This document shows, piece by piece, positions 43,545-53,596 of a DNA stretch of 64,000 nucleotides. Below the pieces are notes generated by a model. The model was not told the origin of the DNA. It worked only from the letters and a program-made list of their open reading frames with translations, and searched no databases. This stretch comes from Oreohelix idahoensis (Eukaryota > Mollusca > Gastropoda > Stylommatophora > Oreohelicidae). The stretch's first letter is position 1. Each line of letters begins with the position of its first letter. The stretch is from contig JAMPIV010022931.1 in NCBI GenBank assembly GCA_024509875.1, positions 868,001 through 932,000 on the forward strand. The letters run 5' to 3'. Made by a program: the position numbers and the translations under genes.

Positions 43545-43745
43545 CAATCATAACTATGAGGATAACGCGCTCACGAAGTGACAATCCTCAGCTACGTTGT
43601 GCCTGGTGTTTGTTATGGCGGCTACTTTTCTTTTTTGCTTGTTGTAAGAGCCTGGCGCAATCTGAGGTGACAACGTAGATAGCATCTCCACTTAATGTGA
43701 CATGCAGCTCCGTGATCTCATATTGCTGGACTTATCTCATCATGT
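43545..43745 (-). mobile_element. LINE 3'-end fragment related to 27243-27490
   Basis: It shares several blocks with 27270-27450, including the CCTCAGCT, CCTGGTG and AATCTGAGGTG segments and the CATCNCCACTTA block in the same order. It is more diverged and lacks a clear microsatellite tail. Confidence 0.45.
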
Positions 43746-44404
43746 CTCGTGTACACGTGTTAAAACTTCAGGTTGGGCACAACATTAAGAATAATGTAGT
43801 TGAGTGATGTTTAAATATAAATTAAACAAATAAAAAGGTATTAGATTAGTTTTACAAATTAACGGTACACAAGAAACACGGGACTTTTTGACCATCCGTC
43901 AGCCACAGTTATAAATAAACAACAAGGACAAGAAATATAGACAGGTTAAAGAAATATACTATAGACACTACGCAACACGTAATGTGTATATAATAATATA
44001 TATTAAATTTAACAACACAGGTGAAGAGCAATAGCAAAGAAAGGAAAATACAAAAACCGAAAAAAAAAAATATAATGACAATTAATTCAACAGTCAACGA
44101 AAATCAAAGGCAGAAAACAGAATAACCAAACAACACGCCTTGATATGACACTATCGGCAAAAGATACGGAGAAGCTGTAAATACAATGACGACAGGAATC
44201 ACAAATGTTCAGTACTTTATTATGACTCATATACAACAATCTTGTAAACTAAATAGCTTTTAACTAACTTTCTTTATTCACTACACAACCAGCCACTGAC
44301 GTTGTGAAATATTATCAATTTTAAATACAGCATCCCATCACTTTTTCCCTCAGTACTAAAATATTAAGATACAGTTATGCTATAATTCTTAGGTATGTAA
44401 TTTC
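43746..44404. other. AT-rich spacer
   Basis: Nothing recognised. Short open frames are low-complexity. Confidence 0.5.
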
Positions 44405-46540
44405 TATTACCTTACTTACTTAGTCGTTCCCCTTCTACCGTGAGGTGTAGAGGTTTGGAAGAGAGAGCGCCAGACCATTTTATCAGCTGTCTTCTTCCTG
44501 GCCTGGTTCCATTCTAGTCCTCGGTCCTTCAAAGATTGTCTAATGTTGTCCTCCCAGCGGACTCTGGGTCGTCCTGGAGGTCTGGATCCCTGGCTCTTTG
44601 TTTCCCATGCTTGTCGTGGTAGCCGATCTTCTCCCATTCTGCAGACATGGCCAAACCATCTTAGTTGGGACTGTTCTATTTGGGTCTGCAGCGGGTGGGA
44701 TTTTAGGCCTTGACGGATCGTCTGGTTGCGGACCATGTCTCTTCTTGTTACTTCAACCACTTTCCTCAGATACCTCATTTCTGAGGAATCCTCGATTTAT
44801 GGCCTGAAAAAGCCTCCCAGCTGCTGCTTTTCGAGTGGCCAACTCTTCTTTGATGCGTCTTTTTCGGTCTATAATAGCTCCAAGATATTTAAAGTGGTCG
44901 ACCTGCTCCAGGACCTGTTCTCCCAACTTAATCTGATGTTTTCTTTCTTCTCGTGATATCACCATGGATTTTGTTTTAGAGCTGCTTATGACCATCCCTC
45001 TCTTCTCCAGCTCTTCCTTCCAGACTTGCAGGCATGATTGGAGATGTGCCTCTGATTTAGCAATCAGGGCAACATCATCAGCAAATGCCAGCTCCGAAAT
45101 ATAGACCTGTCTCATCTTCCAGTACCCCACTGAATACTTTCTTGTTCTCTCCTTACATGCCTTGATGACATCGTCCATAAGGAGTATGAAGAGGTAAGGT
45201 GATAGGATATCACCTTGTCTTACACCAGTGGTGGTCCTGAACTCTTCTGACTTATGGTTTGCTGTCCTCACATAATTTCTGCAAGACTTGTAGAAGCTCT
45301 GTATAGCATGAATCAGAGGTGCTGGGATATTCTTCCTTGCCAAACAGTCCCAAAGTTTGCTCCAGGGGACCCTGTCAAACGCCTTTTCCAGATCTATGAA
45401 ACAAAGATGGATCTCACTCTTATACTCAAGGGCCTTTTCACTCAGCTGTCTGAGTGTGAAGATTAGGTCTTGAGTACTTCGGTTTGCTCGGAATCCGCAC
45501 TGGACCTCATCCAATTGTACCTCAGCTAGGCGTCGGAGTCTCTGCTCTAGAATTCTAGAGTAGATTTTACCAGGGACACTGAGAAGGGATATGCCTCTAT
45601 GGTTTCCACATTGTCGATTGTCACCCTTTTTGAAAATTGGTGTTATGATGGCAATCTCCCAATCCTTTGGTATGGTCTTGTTGCACCATGCTGTCTGTAG
45701 GACCCTTAAGAGTAATAGGTCGCCTGATGCTCCCATGTACTTAACCATTTCTGGTGTTATACCATCATGCCCTGCTGCTTTGCCCATCTTGATTTTCTCC
45801 AGTGCTGCCTTCAGTTCTTCCATCTTTATGTCATCTTCATCACCTTTTGTTTCATCTTCTGTGCTAGTGGTTATCGTTTCTGATGCTTGACCTTGCTCAC
45901 CATCAAGGAGTTCTGAGAAATATTCTTTCCATCTTTCCATTACTTCCTTCGGGGCAGTAAGTAATTTGCCTTGCTAGTCCTTTATAAATTTGAGAGTGCA
46001 TTGTTTTTCCTTCCTCATGTTCTTTAGGGTCTTATAGAACAATTTCTGGTTTTCTTGTGCATCTTTTTCTAGCTTTTCTCCAAATTCTTCCCAGGACTTC
46101 TGTTTTGCTGCTAGCACTTTGTTCTTTGCTTCTGTTCTGAGTGTCACATATTCTCTATATTTTTCCATTTGTCCTGTTGTGTTTTTAGCTCCTAAGTATT
46201 GTTTCCACGCCATTTTCTTCTCTCTTATTTTCTCTTTGACTTCCTCTGTCCACCAAGGTGTCCTCTTTCTCTGGTTCCCAAGTCGGACTTCACCGCATGC
46301 TTCTGCACCAGCTGTCTTTATGATATCCTTGAATTTATTCCAGAGGGTTTCCAAGTCATCAGGTCGTTCTTCTGTGTTGCTCACTGCTGTAGTAATAAGC
46401 CTCTGATATCTGGTCTTAATTTCTGACTCTCTCAGCTTGTAGGTCCTAATGCTCATTTCTCCTGCTCGTTTACTTGGTTTCTTGCGTGATGTTGGGCATT
46501 TCCTAGGCTGAGCAACTCTTTCAGTTGTTCGTTTGATTGT
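44405..46540 (-). mobile_element. RTE-like LINE, 5'-truncated, with (TAAG)n tail
   Basis: Minus-strand non-LTR element. The coding region runs from about 46540 to the stop at 44416 and ends in TAAGTAAG repeats (CTTACTTACTTAG on the plus strand). It lacks the endonuclease at its 5' end. A second, shorter copy with the same tail is at 56126-56852. Short microsatellite tails and this RT type fit the RTE group. Confidence 0.8.
44416..46456 (-). pseudogene. RTE-like reverse transcriptase, broken
   Basis: Reading down from 46456, a helical linker region with RTPWWTEEVKEKI leads to a TAG at 45974-45976. The same frame then continues through RT: IITPIFKKGD, a GISLLSV block, CGFRANRSTQDL, LCFIDLEKAFDRVPW (palm Asp), GVRQGDILSPYLF, ELAFADDVALI (catalytic FADD) and YLGAIID. 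A 125-bp deletion at 44781-44786, between two CTGAGG copies that are both present in the 56-kb copy, shifts the frame. The last part (LRWFGHVCRM to HGRRGTTK) is in another frame and ends at 44416. The element is inactive. Confidence 0.88.
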
Positions 46541-46769
46541 TAGATTTCTATTACCAAGGGACGTAATATGTCTTAGAATAATAATAGTACTATTTAAAGC
46601 ATTACTTTTTCACTAAATAACTTATTTCAAAATGTTTACTGTAAAATTAAGAAAAAGTACTGATTGTTTTGTACTTTGTAAGGATTTTTCTGTTTTTTCT
46701 TCCTTTTAATATTAATATGCATTTATTTTTGTAAAGCGATAAATAAACATACTGGGCGCAAATACTGGT

Positions 46770-46925
46770 TACTAATTACGTATAACACGAGTTTCGCTTT
46801 GTTGCATCTAATAGTTACGTTTTACCATATATTTTTGACCGGCACCTAGTGCTGCCTAAACTAACGTTCTGATGCACGAAGATGATAAGTGCCCTTGTGA
46901 GCCAAATAATGACCAAAAGTACTCA
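46770..46925 (-). repeat. Dispersed repeat, copy 2
   Basis: Reverse complement resembles 235-420, best over TAGTTTAGGCAGCACT and GTGCCGGTCAAAAATA. See the entry at 235-420. Confidence 0.5.
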
Positions 46926-48165
46926 TCCCAATCCACAAAATATTATTGCATCAGATGACAAGAGAAGCTTCCATTTCATTGTGATTTGTATGGAACTTAA
47001 AAAAGATTGAGTCGAACACAAAAATAATCTTTATCTGACATATTAAGTCACATTGTATGGCTCTCAAACACACAGAACAGTGAAATAAGCAGTCGGTTAT
47101 AATCTTGTCACAATCCTCGTGATTGGTAAGTAACCCCAATTAATTTGTCTTGCGTCGCGTTATAGCCTAACCATAAATCTTAAAGCTGAATCGCCAACCA
47201 TTAGGATGGTTAAGTTTTTCTGTAATGTTGGTTAAATAATTTCAGTTCTATCAAAACTCATTAGCTCCCTAGGAGCATATCCCGTCAAGAAACACACACC
47301 ATGTCTTCCACATGTCAAGTGTCATCAGCGCCCTCTGGGGATTCTAGAACAAGGTCTTACCGCTAAGAATGTCAACAGGTTTAACCAATGTCTGTCAAAT
47401 ACCTCGCCAGCGTCTTCTTCCGATACTTTGTTCCGCTGGTACTTGTCTGGTTCTTGTCATCAGTTCCACACTGGTGTCGTACCATTTCAATTCTACAACT
47501 CTACACGAGTATGCAGATATTGTAGTCCTTTACAACTAATTTGGTGACGTTTAATAGACATTTATTCGTATCCAGATTTCTAAGTAGCATTATTGTTTTA
47601 CCAATATTGAGCTTCAGTAGGTACTGAGACATTGCAGATGGACACTCCTGATTCTGTAAATGATCTGGCAAGTCAATGGGATCTTTAAGACGCGTCAACA
47701 GTGAGGAATGCAGTCAGCGACCCATAGCTAACTGCTTGCGTCAGGGTCAGCGAACTAGAGCTGACCAAGACCCTACTCCACCTCCAAGTGGTGGTCCTGG
47801 AAACAGGCTGCATCACTGCGGTTTGGCTGAGAGAGTAGGAATCGAAGTGGGAAGGCAAACCCGGTCCTAAAAAATGCCGTGCGAAGTTGGATGTGTCGGG
47901 CCGAAAGGCGCAGATATCGTAGCTTTGCTGTAAACGGCGACACAACGCAAACAACGTCCTTTTCAGGACGAACGAAGAAGAAGAAAGAAGATCTTCAGAA
48001 ACTATTGAGCTAAACGCCAAAATAAAAAAAAAAACTAAAAACAAGAGCAATAGATAATGCTAAAGAAATTGTATACCTTTACGATGATAGGAAACTCTTT
48101 ACAGAGCGATACAACAGGAAGCAATCTGATCATCAGAAGTAGTCCCCCCGAGTAGTATACAATGT
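46926..48165. other. Spacer with no recognised gene
   Basis: The part at 47680-48000 is GC-richer and compact (for example around 47760-47940) and may belong to an unidentified repeat. No motif or boundary was established. Confidence 0.45.
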
Positions 48166-48890
48166 ACCTTTTAGGTAGCATTGTGGTGGCACGCTGTGGT
48201 GGCGCGTGACTTTTATATAAGGAAAATGTGGTGGCGCGTGACTTTTATATAAGGAAAATGTGGTGGCGCTTTGTGGTGGTGCGTGACTTTTTATATAGGA
48301 AAATACTCCGATGACTTTTATATAGTAATATATTAGTTCGATAATGGTGTTGTTTATTTAGATAACAAGAAGACGATATATTTAGATAACAAGAAGACGA
48401 TATATTTAGACAATAGGAAGACGATGTTACAACAGTTAGACGCAATATTTAGAATAGGAAGACGATATATTTAGACAATATGACTTTTATATAAGGAAAA
48501 TGTGGTGGCGCACTGTGGTGGCGCGTGATTTTTATATAAGGAAAATGTGGTGGCGCTTTGTGGTGGCGCGTGACTTTTTATATAGGAAAATACTCCGATG
48601 ACTTTTATATAGTAATATATTAGTTCGATAATGGTGTTGTTTATTTAGATAACAAGAAGACGATATATTTAGATAATAGGAAGATATATTTAGATAATAG
48701 GAAGAAGATGTTACAATAGTTAGACGCAATATTTAGAATAGGAAGACGATATATTTAGACAATAGGAAGACGATATTTAGACGATATATTTAGACAATAG
48801 GAAGACGATATATTTACAACAAGAAGGCGATATCTATAGACAACAGTTGGACATATATTACAACAGTTATACGATATTTATATACATATA
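48166..48890. repeat. Complex tandem repeats beside the polymerase remnant
   Basis: A block of about 287 bp (from about 48226) is repeated once (from about 48514). For example, TACTCCGATGACTTTTATATAG occurs near 48305 and 48592. Inside and after it are shorter repeats: GTGGTGGCGCGTGACTTTTATATAAGGAAAAT-type units and many TATTTAGACAATAGGAAGACGA units of about 22 bp. Frames here repeat in kind and are not genes. Confidence 0.8.
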
Positions 48891-49305
48891 TATTTTACAA
48901 CAGTTATATAGACATAGGTAACAAAAGATTTTAGTTAAAATATTTTATTTGTCAAATACTGTTTTGTAGTAACAAAACATATAGGAACATATATTTTATT
49001 CAAATAGCAATATGAGTATATATTGACAAATAGTAGTAACACATAGAGACATGTAATTTATATTTATATTGGAAAGACAGTGTGTATTTCAATTAGTGGT
49101 GTTTTGTTACAGTAGTAACATTATCACAGATTGGTTTTATACAATATTTACATAACAAAGGGATTTTTAATATAGCACCGGGGTACAGCGGCAGGCAAGA
49201 CCTTGAGGGATATGTGTCGTCACATTGTCGTCACGTCGTAAAAAATAGAGAGGTGCGTATTGTGTGTGTGTGTGTGTGTACATAGTGGAAGACAGAGAGT
49301 TTAGA
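48891..49305. other. AT-rich flank of the polymerase remnant
   Basis: Low-complexity sequence with a short (GT)n at 49259-49278, which lies within the polymerase 3' flank. No gene seen. Confidence 0.5.
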
Positions 49306-50000
49306 TGTTGAGGGGTGATGTGGTGACGTTGTCGGGATGTACTTGTCGTTTGATGTAAAAGTAAGACAGGGCGTTGCGGTGTTGTTCGTATGTGTAGATG
49401 GACGATTTGTGTGCTCGGAACCCAATATTTTTCCCGCCCTGTGCTTGTTGTGTGTTGAGTACTTCTAAGAATGTGTTTTTGTCGATTTTGTTGTGGTGTT
49501 TGCTGAGTCCTTTTGTGGTGGTCTTGTCATAATCACCAAAAACAGTGATAAGTCTTGCTGCACAGAGAAATCATCCCGCTGCCTTCGTATTCTAATTTAA
49601 AAAGGCCCGGTGTGCGTTTGTGGTATAATATTTGTTCGCGACATTTCTGACAAACGGCGCGCGTTTTACCCTCGGTAGCGACGAAAACGGGTCTATGTTC
49701 GGGGCATACTTCGGCGGGGAACCATTGGTAGTAGGTACTATAAAATTCGCGTCGCATAGCGGGCTTAACAACGTCCGCTAAGTTATTCGCGCTAAGGGCC
49801 AAGTAAAGATTGTCGGTGTCTGTCTCGCACAACTGAAAGTCTGACCTATCTACAACCTTATCTAGACAGTCGTAATAAAACTCTAACATTCTCAATTTGG
49901 CGTACTGATACACGAAAAACCCTATCTGCACGGGCAGGTCCCAACTAATTGTCTGTTTAAGTCTTTCTACTTCAAATATCTCGTCCGTCACTAACGTCAT
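49306..50000 (-). pseudogene. Family B DNA polymerase, C-terminal part
   Basis: The frame from 50000 carries polymerase motif C as CETDTDNLYL (residues about 58-67), preceded by a conserved VYQYAKLRML block, and runs to a stop at 49533 after LCSKTYHCF. The coding sense then continues one frame over (KGLSKHHNKID and following) to a TAA near 49306. The first frame overlaps the central ORF at ATGA (49997-50000). It is the continuation of the same enzyme after a frame change rather than a separate gene. Motif C has Asn where Ser is usual after the second Asp. Confidence 0.8.
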
Positions 50001-52147
50001 TTTCCTAAATCGGGGGAGTTTATTAGTTCAGACGTACCCTCTCCCATCGTGTATGAGACATCCACGTGCTTCGCCTTATTGGTCAATGTTTTACCGTAGG
50101 CGGCGTTACCCAACAGTTTCATGGTCTCGCTGGTAATTGCGTAGGCAGGATCTGTATCACCTTGTCGACGCGCGTTCGAAACAGTGTCTCCAAACTGTTT
50201 AAAACACGTCACAGGTGCATATTGAATCACCTGGTAAATACAGGTGACTTCTAATCCTTTGGTCAGGTACCATCGAAGCAAAGGTGTTGCCAACAGAATC
50301 TTTTTGCCCACATAACTCCCGATCAACGTCCGTCTGGGGGTAGTCAGAAGCTTGTGTTTCTCGGCGTATTCCCACATGAAAGACCCAATATCGTCTCTCG
50401 TGACATCGACATTTTTGAAAATGGGCGTCATTTCCGAGAAATGTTCTTTTAGGGAGTCGGGGACATGAATGTCACACTCGACTAGGCCAAACAAGGTCCC
50501 GTCTAACACAGAGGCGAGAATCTGTTTTTCTGTTAATGGGTACCGGCATTTGGTGTACGAGGGTTTCCTGACCGAGAAGGTGGCGCTCAGAAAACGACGG
50601 ATTGATGGATCGGTTTTCTTCAATTCCTGCCACTCGCATTCCCACATTTCGACCAATTTGACGTCGCACTCGTTCTTCAAATAATCACCAATTTCCAGCG
50701 TCTTTGCGTACAATTCAGTCAAATGCTTTTTGTTGACTGGGTTAACGTCACGACCGGCGGTTAGTGGGTAGTCAGGGTGGCCGTGAAACAGACAGCCGTG
50801 GAACTGATAGGCGGTACGAGAGTATTTGTCCCAACCGTCTATCCTAATGTACATATAACCCAACGACATTTCACGACCGTTAAACTGGGTTTTCAAAACC
50901 ACTTTATTCTTGTGCGAGACCCAACTCAACCAGTCGCGGCACTGCATGGTATATTTATGGAGTTTGTGGTGCTTGAAACCATCCTCCCTGTATCGTCTAA
51001 CGGGAAAGTCAGTGGGCATTTTCTGCATTAGCGCCCACAAATAAAGGGCGTTGGCATCAAAACCTTTAATGCATTGTACCGTTTTGCCACCTCTAATGCG
51101 CGTTTTGCCTTGTTCGTGGAGCCTATGAAATATAATGGAAGGTCCCCCGACTATGTTTTGGCGCAACGTGTGGTGCAAATCTGCCTCCCGCTCGCAGCAT
51201 AACGAAAAAGAGACGTTGGATGGGAGGGTTTTGAAGAAGTATTTTAACGTGACACCGGGTACGGAAATCGCGTCTTTGAACATATCTACGCCTAGGTCCG
51301 CGTAAAAACTAACTTGTTGTTCTAACGCCGCTAAGAAGGGGACCACGTCTTTGTTATTGTACCATGTGAGAAAGTCACGCAACGTGGTCATGTGGTTATC
51401 GGCCCACACCTTCTGACATTCGGCGTACTCGTCGACGGAAATATTAGTGTTTTTAAGGGCGGAAAAAAATGCCGAGTGGGGTGGTAACGCCGTTTCGTCT
51501 AATTTTGCTAAATCTGTTATGTATTCGTAACAAAAATATCCTTTAGTTTCTTTAACGTTATACGCCGCGAGATACTTGCTATAGCTAAAACCGGGGGCTA
51601 AGTAATTGATTATATCTAAAAACTTTAATTCGAGAGTGGCAATACACATAAAATTATTATTTCGCTTGACTAAAAATTTGAACTCTTCACCCATGAAATA
51701 TTTGATTAGATAGGGTTTGATCACGTTGACGTCATACTTGCCAGAATTGAAACCTAGTACGGGTAGTTCCTGTAAATAATTATCGAGTCTATCAAGCAGC
51801 CTTTCTGAATAACCGAGCTTCTGTAAACCCTCGAGTTGTGTGTATACATCGTCTAAATACGCACGCAAGATCTCGTAAGAGGCCTCGCAAATTTTGATCA
51901 GATAGCCAGCCATCCTATTCACCAAGTCTTGTGGATCACCCGTTGTGATAAAACACACGGGTTCCTCAAAACCGGGGACGTTAGAATCCACCGAGCAAGA
52001 CAGGGGGACGTGTCTACCTGTGTATGAAGTGGCGTTACCACTAGGCACTACAGTGTTATCAAAATAACATTCGTAATCGAACGTTGACCGGTAGGGATAC
52101 ACGAATTTTGTATCGACATCTATATTCAACTCATAAGCGCTTCCCAA
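49997..52147 (-). pseudogene. Family B (protein-primed type) DNA polymerase, exonuclease and palm region
   Basis: 716 open codons. The 3'-5' exonuclease motifs are visible: ExoI FDYECYFD (about 24-31), ExoII FNSGKYDVN (about 133-141) and ExoIII YNNKDV (about 264). Polymerase motif A reads FDANALYLWAL (about residue 360) and motif B KLLGNAAYGK (677-686). Motif C is in the next frame at 49306-50000. The N-terminal domain is in a third frame at 52126-52821. All catalytic motifs are present, but at least three frame changes break the gene. Long single-gene polymerases of this kind belong to self-synthesising or virus-like elements integrated in animal genomes. No capsid, integrase or terminal inverted repeat was found beside it, so the element type stays open. 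Confidence 0.85.
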
Positions 52148-53090
52148 ATCAGCTCTGGCGGATTATAGACACCACCCTTAACAATTTCCTTTTTCTTAGA
52201 GCCGGCACAGGTCTTTTCATGGCGCGCCATAAACTTATAAATCTTCCATAATTTTCCGCATTTCGGACACGAAAAAGAATGACTGGCCCTATCTATATCT
52301 GCAATATACATAAAATGGTTTTTAAATATTAAAAGCTGCAAAGTATCTGGAAAACTATCACTACCTCTAAGTTTGGGTGTCAGGTTTTCCGCGTCGTCAA
52401 ATTCGAAAACGTCAATATTTATATTCAAACATTTTTCTAAGGATGGAATATCAGTTAAACTAACCCCGGGGAAATCGATGAGGGACGTTAGTCCCTGGTG
52501 TGTTTGACACTGTTCTACGAGTCGGCGCGTGGGTTTTCTAACATCCTTAACGGCACCACCCCTAAAAACGGCTAAACACCTAAAAAAGCACAAGTTATCA
52601 CTGTAAGGTTTTGAATGTGAATCGTGTTGTAATGTATGGATGTGATTATTATCTGTGATGAAGGATGGTATTTCTTGTAAGCAGCAGCCAATTGGAAAAT
52701 CTTGAAGATAGTGTATATAGAAAGAAGTAGCTGGGATTGTTTCGACAAAATATTTTGTGTTTGGTCTGTTTAATTGTGTGTGTGTGTGTGATAATATCGC
52801 TGTCGTGTAATTGTGAGACAAAAGCTTTGAAATCTGTAATGTTGTTGACTAAGTGAGGCTGTTCTAACACACACGTATTGTTACGTGAGGCATGAAAGAA
52901 ACGTAATTCGTTTGTTTCTCTGTGTCTCAAAACGACGTGAAAACTGTAGTTTATCTCGAATCTTTTTGTCTGTTGTGCAAAGATTGGTGTGAGTAAGGAA
53001 AGCCATTCGATATTTTGTTCTGGTCTGTGGAAGAAAGTGAATGTGGACAGGTATTTGTGTTTGCTTGAATGTGTTATGATGGCTTGCCAA
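52126..53090 (-). pseudogene. Family B DNA polymerase, N-terminal region
   Basis: The frame 52821-52126 contains NLCFFRCLAVF, reminiscent of the Asp-x-x-Cys start of OTU-type cysteine proteases (weak), then LIDFPGVSLTDIP and a zinc-finger-like FSCPKCGKLW...HEKTC. It ends in a short overlap with the central ORF in another frame. Peptides in other frames up to about 53090 (such as LRHRETNELRFFHASR and TDFKAFVSQLH) look like the continuing N-terminus, interrupted by a (GT)n repeat and frame changes near 52780. The function of this domain in such polymerases is unknown to me. Confidence 0.65.
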
Positions 53091-53271
53091 TTTTCAGTAT
53101 GTTTTTGTCTTATGTCAGACGGTAGGTCAACTAAACTGTCTTCCTAAGAGGACAAGCGGGTTTTTTTTATATGGGTTTGGTGGTTACTGGGCATTGTTCT
53201 TTTCTTGGTCTGGCCTGCAGCATTTGAAGAGGACGATGGGATGGGACTTGTTGAATAGGGTCCTGAATGTA

Positions 53272-53343
53272 GTGAGTTTTCGTCGGGATAGTCCGGCGAA
53301 GTGTGAAATTGCGCTCCGCACTGCAGACGGGGTGTCTGAGATT
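53272..53343. repeat. 72-bp direct repeat, copy 1
   Basis: Matches 53525-53596 with one noticed difference (G/A in the ATAGTCCGGCG segment). The copies are 253 bp apart, upstream of the polymerase N-terminus. Open frames in this region mirror the duplication. Confidence 0.85.
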
Positions 53344-53524
53344 ACGTAAATGTCAGTCTCTGCTGGTCGAACGATAGCTGTGAATATACGGTTCTCGCCA
53401 GACAGAACGTCTGCAGTTTCCCCGGTCAGAGCGCTGCCCGACCAGATTTCTGGGCCTGGGGTGTGAGAATTCGCTCCGTCGGACATGGTAGGCAGACGGA
53501 TTGTCTACCTTTTGCAGCAACTGC

Positions 53525-53596
53525 GTGAGTTTTCGTCGGGATAGTCCAGCGAAGTGTGAAATTGCGCTCCGCACTGCAGACGGGGTGTCTGAGATT
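53525..53596. repeat. 72-bp direct repeat, copy 2
   Basis: Second copy of 53272-53343. The sequence between the copies is unique. Confidence 0.85.

Noticed and set aside
48245..48729. Two similar 65-codon Tyr/Ser/His-rich frames 287 bp apart
   Set aside because: They copy the tandem repeat and lack any domain.
48166..48890. Possible CRISPR-like array because of regular short repeats
   Set aside because: Units are adjacent and diverged without unique spacers, and the genome is eukaryotic.
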